A DNA stretch of 64,000 nt from JBMNGN01 sp050949865 (GTDB lineage: Bacteria; Bacillota; Syntrophomonadia; Syntrophomonadales; Syntrophomonadaceae): contig JBMNGN010000002.1 of NCBI GenBank assembly GCA_050949865.1, positions 248,001 through 312,000 of the forward strand. The letters run 5' to 3'. Positions 54,238 to 62,595 of this stretch are shown in pieces. A model generated the notes under the pieces. That model was given only the letters and a program-made list of their open reading frames with translations. It ran no database searches and was not told the DNA's origin. The stretch's first letter is position 1, and every line of letters begins with the position of its first letter. A program made the position numbers and the translations under genes.

Positions 54238-55368
54238 ATGAAGCCAAGGCTAAAGTATTCAAATATTCAGAAGGATTCTAGCTGGGCCAAAAGGCGTTTC
54301 TTACTTATCTTAATACTGTTAATTGGCTGTTTTTTCTTGGTTGGTTGTGCAGCCGGAATTGGTGAAAACGACCAAGATAACGTTGTTGGCCAGGTCTATG
54401 ATCGAGGGCAACTGACCGTCAGCTTCATAGATGTGGGGCAGGGGGATTCCATACTTATCCAAACTCCTTTAGGGCAAAGCATGTTAATCGATGGGGGAGA
54501 AAGAGACCAGGGTAGAAAGGTTATAGATTACCTGAGAAAACAGGGCGTAAATAAAATTGATATTATGGTAGGCACTCATCCCCATTCGGACCATATCGGA
54601 GGGCTTATTAAGGTGCTGGAAGAGTTTACCGTTGATAAGGTCTATCTGCCCAGGGTAACTCACACATCATCAACATTTGAAGATTTGCTGACAGCGATAA
54701 AAAACCAAGAACTTAAGGTAAATACCGCTAAAGCAGGAATATCTATTCCCCTTGAGGGTGTGGATAGCTTTTTTATTGCCCCGGTAAGGGATACCTATGA
54801 AGGTCTAAACAATTACAGTGCAGTAGTTAAAATGGTTTACGGAAATAATTCTTTTATCTTTACCGGTGACGCGGAGGAAGAATCCGAACAGGATATGCTT
54901 GCTTCCTACCAGAAGGATTTAAAAGCCGAGGTATTAAAGATCGGGCACCATGGCAGCTCTACCAGTACCAGTGATGGTTTTATAGATGCAGTGTCACCCC
55001 AATATGCGGTTATTACCTGCGGAACTGATAATGAATACAGCCATCCCCATAAAGAGACCATAGAGAAATTGAAAAGAGCAGGAGTAAAAATATACCGGAC
55101 CGATGAAAACGGGAATATAGCATTCAGCTCAGACGGTAATTCGCTGAAAATAGAAACCTTTTGCCCGGCTGAAGATGGGGCACCAAATGCTGATTTAAAT
55201 AATCAAAATAGTGGCGAAGATACCTACTATATTGGTAATGGCAAATCGAAAAAGTTTCACCGGCTGGAGTGTGAAAACTTGCCGGCCGAGCATAACCAGG
55301 TAAAACTTAAAAGCCGAGCAGAAGCGGTTGAGGCAGGATTTAGCCCATGCGGCATCTGCCAACCATAA
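54238..55368 (+). CDS. ComEC/Rec2-like MBL-fold lipoprotein with C-terminal Ada-like cysteine domain
   Basis: The 376-residue product has a lipoprotein signal (LLILILLIGCFFLVGC), so it is predicted to be anchored outside the membrane. The metallo-beta-lactamase domain has VSFIDVGQGDSILIQTP, MLIDGGER, GTHPHSDHIGGL, FTGDAEEESE and LKIGHHGSSTSTS, all like the ComEC nuclease-like domain. The C-terminal about 50 residues carry YYIGNGKSKKFHRLECENL and CGICQP, resembling the short cysteine domain fused to many such proteins. ComEC-like hydrolases probably degrade a DNA strand or extracellular nucleic acid. The DUF3006 gene begins 12 bases later. Confidence 0.92.
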   Translation: MKPRLKYSNIQKDSSWAKRRFLLILILLIGCFFLVGCAAGIGENDQDNVVGQVYDRGQLTVSFIDVGQGDSILIQTPLGQSMLIDGGERDQGRKVIDYLRKQGVNKIDIMVGTHPHSDHIGGLIKVLEEFTVDKVYLPRVTHTSSTFEDLLTAIKNQELKVNTAKAGISIPLEGVDSFFIAPVRDTYEGLNNYSAVVKMVYGNNSFIFTGDAEEESEQDMLASYQKDLKAEVLKIGHHGSSTSTSDGFIDAVSPQYAVITCGTDNEYSHPHKETIEKLKRAGVKIYRTDENGNIAFSSDGNSLKIETFCPAEDGAPNADLNNQNSGEDTYYIGNGKSKKFHRLECENLPAEHNQVKLKSRAEAVEAGFSPCGICQP

Positions 55369-55380
55369 GGGGGACTTGAC

Positions 55381-55593
55381 TTGAAGGTTGTAATTGATCG
55401 CCTGGAAGGCGAATACGCGGTCTTGGATATCCAGGGAAAGATAGAAAATATTAAAAAGAACCAACTCCCTCCCGATGCCAGGGAAGGTGATATTCTGGTG
55501 AAAAAGGACGGACAGTGGATTATCGACCGGAAAAGCAGGGAAAAGACAAAACAAGCAATAGACCATTTAGCAGGTGAATTGTGGAAGGATTAA
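55381..55593 (+). CDS. DUF3006 family protein
   Basis: The 70-residue product starts at TTG, 7 bases after AAGGGGG, and fits DUF3006: VVIDRLEGEYAVLDIQGKI, then LPPDAREGDILV. These small proteins are often encoded immediately after ComEC-like MBL lipoproteins, as here. The function is unknown; the fold is likely a small beta-barrel. Confidence 0.88.
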   Translation: MKVVIDRLEGEYAVLDIQGKIENIKKNQLPPDAREGDILVKKDGQWIIDRKSREKTKQAIDHLAGELWKD

Positions 55594-55836
55594 AATTGGA
55601 AGAGCAAGGGAAGAACAACTATCATTGTAGTGGAACATAATCACCAAACCAAGCAACGTTCATTTTCTACCTCTATAACCAGCCTAAGGTTTGGAAAAAG
55701 GCGGAAAAGGATACAGCATTATAATCAGCAGCCGCTGTTATAGCAATTTATCACCCAGAACTACCTAATATATAGTGACAAGATTAAAATAGGGCGGAAG
55801 GCAAATATCAACGCAGGTAGAGAGGGATTTCAGTTT

Positions 55837-57318
55837 ATGAAGCTCACAGAGGTGTTTTTAGGAAGCAGGCCATGGATAGGGCTGCTAATTCTGTCGCTGC
55901 TTTCATTTGTGTTTGTAGCTATGATTACGGGTAGTGTGTCGCCCAAACAGCAGGTGCGCCCGGGGGATCCGCTTAATGCTTTTCTGTCCCATATGAACCA
56001 ACGCGTTCCTGCTCTGATGAAGCAATACCAGATTCCGGGCTGCAGCATAGCTCTGGTACAGGGTAATGAAAAAGTTTGGCTTCAAGCATACGGATACGCT
56101 GACCTGGAAAAAGGCAGGATTTTGACCTCGGATACCCCAATGCGGGTTCAGTCCATATCAAAATCAGTAACCGCATGGGGGGTTATGAAGTTGGCGGAGC
56201 AGGGTGTGATTGACTTGGATGCCCCCGTATCACAATACCTGAAAAGCTGGAGCCTCCCAGAGATGGATTATCCCACGGAAGCAATCACGGTTCGCCGCCT
56301 CTTAAGCCATACAGCGGGCTTGCCCCTAGGGGATGTGTTTACCATTTATTCTCCTGGAGCGGAAATGCCTTCGCTGGAAGAAAAGCTCACGCAGGAAGTT
56401 GTTCCAATGATGGAACCTGGTATTGCATTTTCTTATTCCAACACCGGCTACAACCTTCTGGAGCTTCTCATTGAGGAGGTTAGCGGAAGGGATTTTTCGG
56501 AATACATGCGAACGGAGATTTTTCTGCCTCTGGGCATGAAAGGAGCCTCCTTTAACTGGGAGAGTACCATGATGCCTGCTCCCCCTACAGGATACGATCT
56601 CACTGGTAAGCCTGTGCCGGTATACGTCTATCCGGAAAAAGCCTCGGGTGGCCTGTTTGCCGCGGCTGAAGATATAGCCAGGTTTGCAATGGCAGGCATG
56701 TGTGACAATTCCGTGTTGAGTACCGAAAGCATAGAACTTTTGTATACACCTGTAAGTGATAAAATCGGCATTTACGAGCTGGTATTTGATGCATACGGTC
56801 TGGGGCACTATATAGAGATACTGCCTAACGGCATGTTGTCAGTTTCCCACGGAGGGCAAGGCAGCGGTATCATGACTCATTTCCAGGCAGTGCCGGAGAC
56901 TGGGGATGGCATTGTGATCCTGACCAACAGTCAAAGGAGCTGGCCCTTCATTGCTTATTTGCTCAGTGATTGGGCGCAGTGGAGAGGCTTTCCCTCTGTT
57001 GGAATGGGGAAAATCATATGGGGTCGCTGCGCTCTGAGTGCAATAATAGGAATGCTAATGGCCGTGGGTTTTATGCTGTTTCTGCGAGTGCTTACGGCAT
57101 TCTATAGGAGAAAGTCAAGACAAAAAAGGTTTGATTTTTATGGGAGACAAGGGATTCAAGCCTTGGTGGCACTTGCGATTATTGGCTTTCTGCTGTGGTG
57201 TGCTATGCAAAAGTATTTGTTTTTGACATCGGTATTTCCGATATTATCCTTCTGGATGGGGGCTGCTCTGCTTATGTTTGCTGTGATGTTGTTCTTTCAT
57301 GCCCTGTTGTCCGGATAA
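55837..57318 (+). CDS. Membrane-bound serine hydrolase (beta-lactamase class C-like)
   Basis: The 493-residue product has an N-terminal span (about residues 13-32). The serine hydrolase domain carries S106-I-S-K109, the YSN motif in FSYSNTGYNLLELL and a late HGGQGSG. At least three hydrophobic segments lie beyond residue 390 near the C-terminus. It belongs to the beta-lactamase/D-alanyl-D-alanine carboxypeptidase-like family, acting on the outer face of the membrane. The substrate may be peptidoglycan peptides or esters. It stands alone, with about 240 bases upstream. Confidence 0.9.
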   Translation: MKLTEVFLGSRPWIGLLILSLLSFVFVAMITGSVSPKQQVRPGDPLNAFLSHMNQRVPALMKQYQIPGCSIALVQGNEKVWLQAYGYADLEKGRILTSDTPMRVQSISKSVTAWGVMKLAEQGVIDLDAPVSQYLKSWSLPEMDYPTEAITVRRLLSHTAGLPLGDVFTIYSPGAEMPSLEEKLTQEVVPMMEPGIAFSYSNTGYNLLELLIEEVSGRDFSEYMRTEIFLPLGMKGASFNWESTMMPAPPTGYDLTGKPVPVYVYPEKASGGLFAAAEDIARFAMAGMCDNSVLSTESIELLYTPVSDKIGIYELVFDAYGLGHYIEILPNGMLSVSHGGQGSGIMTHFQAVPETGDGIVILTNSQRSWPFIAYLLSDWAQWRGFPSVGMGKIIWGRCALSAIIGMLMAVGFMLFLRVLTAFYRRKSRQKRFDFYGRQGIQALVALAIIGFLLWCAMQKYLFLTSVFPILSFWMGAALLMFAVMLFFHALLSG

Positions 57319-57332
57319 AAAGAACTTCCCAA

Positions 57333-57361
57333 CACCCATAATAAGCCTAGTACCATGGGTG
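57333..57361. terminator. Hairpin between convergent serine hydrolase and DUF6773 genes
   Basis: CACCCAT (57333-57339) pairs with ATGGGTG (57355-57361) across a 15-base loop, with AGTCTTTTA after it. It could serve as terminator for the plus-strand gene, though the T run is interrupted. Confidence 0.45.
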
Positions 57362-57404
57362 AGTCTTTTATGATTTAAATTCCTGAAAAGGTTCGGTGTA
57401 ATAT

Positions 57405-57884
57405 TTAAAGTTTATCTTCTTCCTCATCCAATTCATCTGCTATGTTTTGCTGCTTTTTATTATTAAAATAATGAAGAAGTGAGAACCCTAAGAACGCGGC
57501 CGCAGTCCCAGATAAAAACGTAATTACCAATGTGGTAAGCCAAAGGCTTGAAGCGGCTTGCTCTCCGTAGCGAGCATAATTGGCTATTCCTGTAACTATA
57601 CAGATGGTAAAACCACAAACCAGGCTATTAATTATAACCCATTTAAACCCTATGTTTTTCCGTCTGTACAAATCGTTTCCTGCGGTTATATTCCGGATTA
57701 CAAGATAAAAGCAGGCTCCAAAAAAACAGATGAATTCAGCCGCATAGTGAGCAAAAGGAACATTTAATAAATACTGTTGTACCAATATGGAAATCATCAA
57801 AGCCAATAGCAGCAGATTGCAGGTTTCACTGCCGATTTTGCGTTTTTGGGCTACAGTGCGCTCATCTTGGGTTATGTCTCTCAT
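57405..57884 (-). CDS. DUF6773-like four-span membrane protein
   Basis: I chose the ATG at 57884, 7 bases after GGAGG, where it overlaps the stop codon of the HTH gene (ATGA). The 159-residue product has an opening DERTVAQKRKIGSETCNLLLLALMISILVQQYLL, four hydrophobic segments and an acidic C-terminus (DELDEEEDKL). Such proteins are often paired with small HTH regulators, as here. The function is unknown. Confidence 0.8.
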   Translation of the reverse strand: MRDITQDERTVAQKRKIGSETCNLLLLALMISILVQQYLLNVPFAHYAAEFICFFGACFYLVIRNITAGNDLYRRKNIGFKWVIINSLVCGFTICIVTGIANYARYGEQAASSLWLTTLVITFLSGTAAAFLGFSLLHYFNNKKQQNIADELDEEEDKL

Positions 57885-58081
57885 AGTGTCTCCTCCCAAA
57901 ATAATTCATCTAAAGTCTTGCCCAGTGCTTTGCATATGGCAATGCAAAGTTTTAATGACGGGTTATATTTTCCTGCTTCAATCAACCCTATGGTTTGGCG
58001 GGTAACCCCCACCGCCTGGGCCAAATCTTCTTGTTTCATATTCCGTTCAATCCGGGCCACTTTCATCCTTATGTTTTTCAT
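57881..58081 (-). CDS. Small Xre-family HTH regulator
   Basis: I chose the ATG at 58081, 6 bases after GGAGG; a longer open frame to 58270 has no ribosome site. The 66-residue product is almost only a helix-turn-helix (MKQEDLAQAVGVTRQTIGLIEAGKYNPSLKLCIAICKALGKTLDELFW), like YgzD. It likely represses its own operon with the DUF6773 gene, since an inverted repeat overlaps the promoter. Confidence 0.92.
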   Translation of the reverse strand: MKNIRMKVARIERNMKQEDLAQAVGVTRQTIGLIEAGKYNPSLKLCIAICKALGKTLDELFWEETL

Positions 58082-58101
58082 AGGCAACCTCCATATTGCA
58101 T

Positions 58102-58130
58102 ATAATAACATATATATTACATAATGTAAA
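58102..58130 (-). promoter_or_regulatory. Promoter with operator-like palindrome for the HTH-DUF6773 operon
   Basis: On the minus strand TTTACA (58130-58125) and TATTAT (58107-58102) are spaced by 17 bases, a good sigma-A promoter. The perfect palindrome TTACAT-A-ATGTAA (58117-58129) covers the -35 and part of the spacer, as expected for an autorepressor site. Confidence 0.65.
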
Positions 58131-58413
58131 ATATATATAACATATAAAGCTCCAGAAATTCTTTCGGAGAGAGTGTCGAGGGTCCGAGGGGACGGGGATG
58201 GCGACATCATTACCCTTCCCCTCCCCAAAAGCACACTGGGGAAATGAAAAACCTTATACTGACGAACCAAACGGTTGAATGCTTTTTAATAAAGTTTCGG
58301 TCTTACTTTTTCTAAAGAAATATATTAATCGATCAAAATCTAGAAGGTTTCCCATGAGAAATGGTGGAAAGAATAATGAAGAGCTTTAATAAAAAATAAA
58401 GGAGGAAAAACCA

Positions 58414-58908
58414 ATGAATAAAAACAAAACCCTCGATAACCTGATGGAGGCATTTGCTGGAGAATCGCAGGCTAACAGAAAGTATTTAGCCTATGCTAAA
58501 AAAGCTGAAAAAGAAGGAAAGCTTAATGCTGCTAAATTGTTCAGGGTTGCAGCTGATGCTGAAACTATACATGCCTTGAAACAATTTGAGATCGCAGGAA
58601 AAATCGGCTCAACGGCTGATAACCTGAAAGATGGTATTGCAGGCGAAACCTATGAATATAAGGAGATGTATCCCGAATTTGTAAAGGAAGCTGAAGCCGC
58701 AGGAAACAAAGCTGCTCTTATGGCTTTTACTTTTGCAATGAAAGCGGAAGAGGTTCACGCTAAGCTTTATAAGGAAGCGTTAGAGAACCTTGACCAGACA
58801 GAAGAAGTATTCTATTATCTCTGCCCAGTCTGTGGAAATATTGAAAAATTTGTTCCAGAAAAATGCAGCATCTGTGGTGTTCCGGGGGATAGGTTCATTA
58901 AATACTAA
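58414..58908 (+). CDS. rbr: Rubrerythrin
   Basis: The 164-residue product has the four-helix diiron domain with E17, E50xxH53 and E112xxH115, then a C-terminal rubredoxin-like domain (C137, C140, C151, C154). Rubrerythrin reduces hydrogen peroxide in anaerobes using electrons from rubredoxin. AAAGGAGG lies 5-6 bases before the ATG. It heads an oxygen/redox cluster, with two further rubredoxin-domain genes following. A hairpin lies after it. Confidence 0.95.
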   Translation: MNKNKTLDNLMEAFAGESQANRKYLAYAKKAEKEGKLNAAKLFRVAADAETIHALKQFEIAGKIGSTADNLKDGIAGETYEYKEMYPEFVKEAEAAGNKAALMAFTFAMKAEEVHAKLYKEALENLDQTEEVFYYLCPVCGNIEKFVPEKCSICGVPGDRFIKY

Positions 58909-59200
58909 ATTTTTGCTCCCCATAAGTCAAGCAGCGCTTTGACGAGGAAGGTATTAACATTCCCTATCCGCAAGTGGATATTTATGTACTAGAACTAACA
59001 AAACTACGAATCTATTAATAAGGCACTCTACCAAATAATCCCGTAGAGTGCCTTGAATTCCTCGGAGAATTTGTCCTCGTAGCCCCTTTCAATCAATCGC
59101 CTTCCATAAATTAATTACAAACCACACTCCCTCTACTGCATTCTAATTTCCAAAAGTGCTTATTTGACATCTGCTACAATGCTGTTCTTTTTATTGGCCG
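58909..59200 (+). other. Intergenic region after rubrerythrin
   Basis: It holds a hairpin (59020-59054), described separately, and a TTGACA at 59164-59169 without a matching -10. I see no gene in it. Confidence 0.5.
59020..59054 (+). terminator. Strong hairpin downstream of rubrerythrin
   Basis: AAGGCACTCTAC (59020-59031) pairs perfectly with GTAGAGTGCCTT (59043-59054) across an 11-base loop. No T tract follows, so the terminator role is inferred from position about 110 bases past the stop. Confidence 0.5.
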
Positions 59201-59230
59201 TATAATATAATTGAAGGACACTTAGTGTTC
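59201..59230 (+). promoter_or_regulatory. -10 element and palindrome upstream of the flavin reductase-rubredoxin gene
   Basis: TATAAT (59201-59206) is followed near the expected transcription start by GGACACTTAGTGTTC (59216-59230), a 15-base palindrome with one mismatch. Position suggests a repressor site. No family box is matched. Confidence 0.4.
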
Positions 59231-59280
59231 ATTTAGCAGGGATAATTGGGGTAATTAGATAAATGGAAAGGAGTATGAGA

Positions 59281-59979
59281 ATGAATCCGAATTTATTTTA
59301 CAAAATTAGCTACGGTTTATACGTCATTTGTTCGACTAAAGACGGAAAGATTAACGGGCAAATTGCGAATACCATGTTTCAGATTTCAGCTAATCCCGCT
59401 ACGATAGCCATAGGTATTAATAAAAATAATCTTACGCACGAATACATAAGCGAGAGTAAGGTTTTCTCAGCATCTGTTTTACCCTCTTCAACGCCCCTTG
59501 ACTTTATCGGCAATTTTGGCTTTAAATCCGGAAGAAATCATAATAAATTTGAGAATGTTTCCTTCAAAATTGGGGAGACTGGTGCTCCTATAGTTTTAGA
59601 AAATACCGTAGGCTATTTGGAGTGTCAAGTAATTAACAGTATTGATGTTGAAACCCATACCGTCTTTATTGGCAAAGTTATTAACGCTGAAGCCCTAAGT
59701 GATGAAGAACCGCTGACCTATGCTCTTTATCAACAAAGAAAAAGGAATGTTGCTCCTTCACCAACCCCAGTAAGTAATACCTTGGGACAAACCAAGGAGG
59801 AAAAAACGGAAGATAATAAAATGCCAAATTATGAATGCTCAATATGCGGATATGTATATGATCCTGCAGTTGGAGATCCAGATTCAGGCATTGCTCCAGG
59901 TACGGCCTTTGAAGACATTCCGGAAGATTGGGTATGCCCCGTCTGCGGTATTGGCAAGGAGCAATTTCAACCAGTATAA
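59281..59979 (+). CDS. Flavin reductase-rubredoxin fusion (high-molecular-weight rubredoxin)
   Basis: I chose the ATG at 59281, with AAAGGAG 7 bases upstream; the ATG at 59275 touches it. The 232-residue product has an FMN-binding flavin reductase domain (residues 1-150; NGQIANTMFQISANPATIAIGINK, VFSASVLPSSTPLDFIGNFGFKSG). A Pro/Thr-rich linker follows, then rubredoxin (C186, C189, C219, C222). This matches Hrb of Moorella, an NAD(P)H-dependent reductase feeding the flavoprotein FprA in oxygen or NO removal. Electrons could go to the nearby rubrerythrin. Confidence 0.92.
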   Translation: MNPNLFYKISYGLYVICSTKDGKINGQIANTMFQISANPATIAIGINKNNLTHEYISESKVFSASVLPSSTPLDFIGNFGFKSGRNHNKFENVSFKIGETGAPIVLENTVGYLECQVINSIDVETHTVFIGKVINAEALSDEEPLTYALYQQRKRNVAPSPTPVSNTLGQTKEEKTEDNKMPNYECSICGYVYDPAVGDPDSGIAPGTAFEDIPEDWVCPVCGIGKEQFQPV

Positions 59980-60211
59980 AAGTAAAACCGTACTTATTGA
60001 TACCGTTGGGACTGTTTGCTAAGGAATTGGTAACTAAATTAGATCAGGAGATTGATCTTTTTTGCAGTTTTTGTATTTGGAGTGTTATTTATTCCTTGCT
60101 GCGGATTTCTGTGGTTATTGATGACAGTTTTGGTACAAGTATTAAATTTTTTAAGTGGTTCAAGATTGGCCTCAACCAGGGGTATCTATAACTTTTATTG
60201 GAGGTACTGAA

Positions 60212-60871
60212 ATGAAAGATGCTAAAAAGCAGCAGATTTATGAGTGTATAATATGTGGCTACGTATACGATCCTTCGGTAGGAGATATCGAACATGGGGT
60301 AGCAGCAGGAACACCATTTGACGAACTTCCTTCCGATTGGGTATGCCCCATTTGTGGAGCAGGCCGGGATATGTTCAATGAGCGGGAAAATGTTTCTGCA
60401 CAGACTTCTGACGCATCTGACACAGTAATGAAGACGTATCAGAATCAGGATATTATTGTTTATTGGTATCCTAAGCTATGCTCCCACGCAGGTAAGTGCT
60501 GGGGGGAATTGCCTGAAGTTTTTGATGTCGGTAAAAGGCCCTGGGTAAATCTATCGGGCAGTGATGCAGAAACAATCATGCGTACAATTGACAAATGTCC
60601 CAGCCATGCTTTGCAATACAGTTTGCCCGAAGGTTCTTCGGTTAATCCAGACATTGCTAAAGGGCCAGGCAGTAAAGATTATAAGATTGACCTTAATTTA
60701 GCTGGCAGAATACGAGTAATTAGAAATGGCCCAATTTTGATAGAAGGCCCTAATCGGGTATTTGATCCAGACGGAAATATTATCGCAGAATCAGACCGGT
60801 TTGTACTTTGCCGGTGCGGTAAGACGGAAAATCCTCCTTTTTGTGATGGCAAACATATGCAGAAGGAGTGA
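60212..60871 (+). CDS. Rubredoxin / ferredoxin-like / CDGSH iron-sulfur triple fusion
   Basis: I chose the ATG at 60212, 7 bases after GGAGG. The 219-residue product begins with a rubredoxin (C12, C15, C45, C48). The middle domain (about 78-140; CSHAGKCWGELP, KCPSHAL) resembles the divergent 4Fe-4S mono-cluster domain (Fer4_19), with C90, C96 and C129. The C-terminus is a CDGSH 2Fe-2S motif, CRCGKTENPPFCDGKH, with ligands C200, C202, C211 and H215. Three different iron-sulfur or iron centres on one chain make it an intramolecular electron wire. The Fer4_19-CDGSH pairing is common; the rubredoxin addition is notable. Confidence 0.9.
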   Translation: MKDAKKQQIYECIICGYVYDPSVGDIEHGVAAGTPFDELPSDWVCPICGAGRDMFNERENVSAQTSDASDTVMKTYQNQDIIVYWYPKLCSHAGKCWGELPEVFDVGKRPWVNLSGSDAETIMRTIDKCPSHALQYSLPEGSSVNPDIAKGPGSKDYKIDLNLAGRIRVIRNGPILIEGPNRVFDPDGNIIAESDRFVLCRCGKTENPPFCDGKHMQKE

Positions 60872-60917
60872 CAAGGAGACAACCACGTTCCTTTGACATT
60901 AAGGGGAGGGAAAGGCG

Positions 60918-62216
60918 ATGAAAATTTTACTTAGCGCGGTAGGAAAACGGGACCCATTTGCAGTGGATCCAGAGAGTGGAGAAAAATCTTTGGGACCACT
61001 GCTTACTGTCGCTCAGGAGATAAAACCCGATATTCTAATAATGTTTCCAACTCGTCGGCAACTGAACGAAAAATTGAGTTTTACCGAAGATCGCTGTGAA
61101 GAAATAGAGGAACAGCTTAAAAGCATGATGCCTAAAACGGCAATAAGAACAATAGCTCTGGATTTACCTGACCCCACTGACCATCACGAAATACTTATTC
61201 AGCTTCGAAGTAGAATCGAAGAAATAAAGAAATACTATCAACAGTCCCAGACCGATTACTACATCAATATTTCCTCCTCTACCCCACAAATCCAGGCCTC
61301 ATTCTTAATATTGGTCAGTAGTCAAAAGATAAACGCTGATGTTTATCAGGCCATAGATCCCCGTTATGTAGAAGCAGGACAGGAAAGGGTAAGAAAGATT
61401 GATGTCCAGTTTATCGAGGAGGAAAACCAGATTACTCGAGCCAAGATTTTTTATGACAAGTACTATTTTGCAAGTGCTGCAGATGAATTAACTAATTTGG
61501 CTCTGGCTACCCGGAAGGCAGAAAGAGAGAAAATGGCGGAGATATACGCTGATCTTTTTTATGCCTATCACTTGGTAGACCTATATCAACATGAGCGAGC
61601 TCTAGGAATTATTAATAAAGTGGTACCCGCTATTGAAAGGCTGCGGAGAAAGCAATTGCTTAGCTGGTTAAAAAAGCAGCAGCATTGTTTGACGGAAATT
61701 GTTGCCCTGGGGCAAAAAGAAGGTTACGCTAACCTCTGTGACCTATATCATAATACCTGCCGCCGACTGGCCATGGGTCAATATGTAGACTGCTTGAGCC
61801 GCTTCAAAAGGATTTATGAAGGTTGCTATTATTATATAGCCCGGGAGGAGTTGGGCATAGCTCGACCTGAAAATAAACTGGAGGATCAACGTCAATTAGA
61901 TTGGGTTGCCGGGATTATTAATCGTAAGCAGGGAAGAATGTATATTTATGATATAGCGAAAATATATAAAGCGAAAAAGGGCAGGAATAAACTCAGTGAT
62001 AGGTTGGAGCAAAGTTTAAATAGCCTTGCTAAACAGCGGAACTATACTATCAACAACCATGGTATGCAATCGGTAAATCACGAAGATGCCCGAAGGGCAG
62101 TAGACCTACTTAAGGAGCTGTTGCAGCAAGTTTTTCCTGGAAGAGAAATAGATGACTATCCTTTCTCCGGCAGAAACATTGAAGAAGTGGGAAAGATAGT
62201 GTTTCAGGATATTTAG
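60918..62216 (+). CDS. CARF-HEPN CRISPR-associated ribonuclease (Csm6/Csx1-like)
   Basis: The 432-residue product opens with a CARF-like Rossmann domain (MKILLSAVGKRDPFA, EKSLGPLLTVAQEIKPDILIMFPT). TDYYINISSSTPQIQASFLIL lies near residue 112-132, the ligand-loop signature of CARF proteins of the TIGR02710/Csm6 type. A long helical part follows. R374 and H381, within QRNYTINNHG, fit the HEPN RNase motif Rx4-6H. Such enzymes are activated by cyclic oligoadenylate from Cas10 and cut RNA without sequence preference. It lies directly upstream of csm1. The ATG follows GGAGGGAAAGG. Confidence 0.82.
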   Translation: MKILLSAVGKRDPFAVDPESGEKSLGPLLTVAQEIKPDILIMFPTRRQLNEKLSFTEDRCEEIEEQLKSMMPKTAIRTIALDLPDPTDHHEILIQLRSRIEEIKKYYQQSQTDYYINISSSTPQIQASFLILVSSQKINADVYQAIDPRYVEAGQERVRKIDVQFIEEENQITRAKIFYDKYYFASAADELTNLALATRKAEREKMAEIYADLFYAYHLVDLYQHERALGIINKVVPAIERLRRKQLLSWLKKQQHCLTEIVALGQKEGYANLCDLYHNTCRRLAMGQYVDCLSRFKRIYEGCYYYIAREELGIARPENKLEDQRQLDWVAGIINRKQGRMYIYDIAKIYKAKKGRNKLSDRLEQSLNSLAKQRNYTINNHGMQSVNHEDARRAVDLLKELLQQVFPGREIDDYPFSGRNIEEVGKIVFQDI

Positions 62217-62595
62217 CGTTTCCTTAGTTACACCAGAAAAACAGTAAAACCCATGAGTATATCATCATGCCATGGCTTAATCCGCCTTTTTTAATGTCGA
62301 ATTACATAATATCTCCTATATTTTTTCGGCTAGTTTACGATAAGTGGGTAAACCCCTTCATCCCTCAATATTCTGGATATTAATTAGCTATCGGGTGGGT
62401 TTGAATATGGGGTAAGAACTCACAACCAATGGGAGATAATGGATTAATTAGCACTAAAAGAGCCAAATATGTATATATTAGGGAGGAATTAAGAATTAAA
62501 TCCAGAAGATTATTTAAAAGGAGGAAAATTTTACAGCAATATTGCCAGCTTACAAATGAAGCAGGGGATTTGTAAGTGAAAGAGGTGATGAATAA
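62217..62595 (+). other. Interval between the CARF-HEPN gene and csm1, with a possible 48-codon frame
   Basis: I see no CRISPR repeat here. An ATG at 62429 opens a 48-codon basic frame ending at 62575, 20 bases before csm1 (it contains REELRIKSRRLFKRRKILQQY). Two ribosome-site-like runs (GGGAGG and AAAGGAGGAAA) lie inside it without good starts after them, and the frame itself has no clear ribosome site. It may be a small gene, a remnant or leader. Confidence 0.3.

Noticed and set aside
59928..60191. An 87-codon plus-strand open frame after the flavin reductase-rubredoxin gene
   Set aside because: It overlaps the rubredoxin coding end out of frame, lacks a ribosome site and reads as random sequence.
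60872..62595. A CRISPR repeat array next to the CARF-HEPN and csm1 genes
   Set aside because: I looked for regularly spaced 25-37-base repeats in the gaps and found none; an array would have to lie outside the window.
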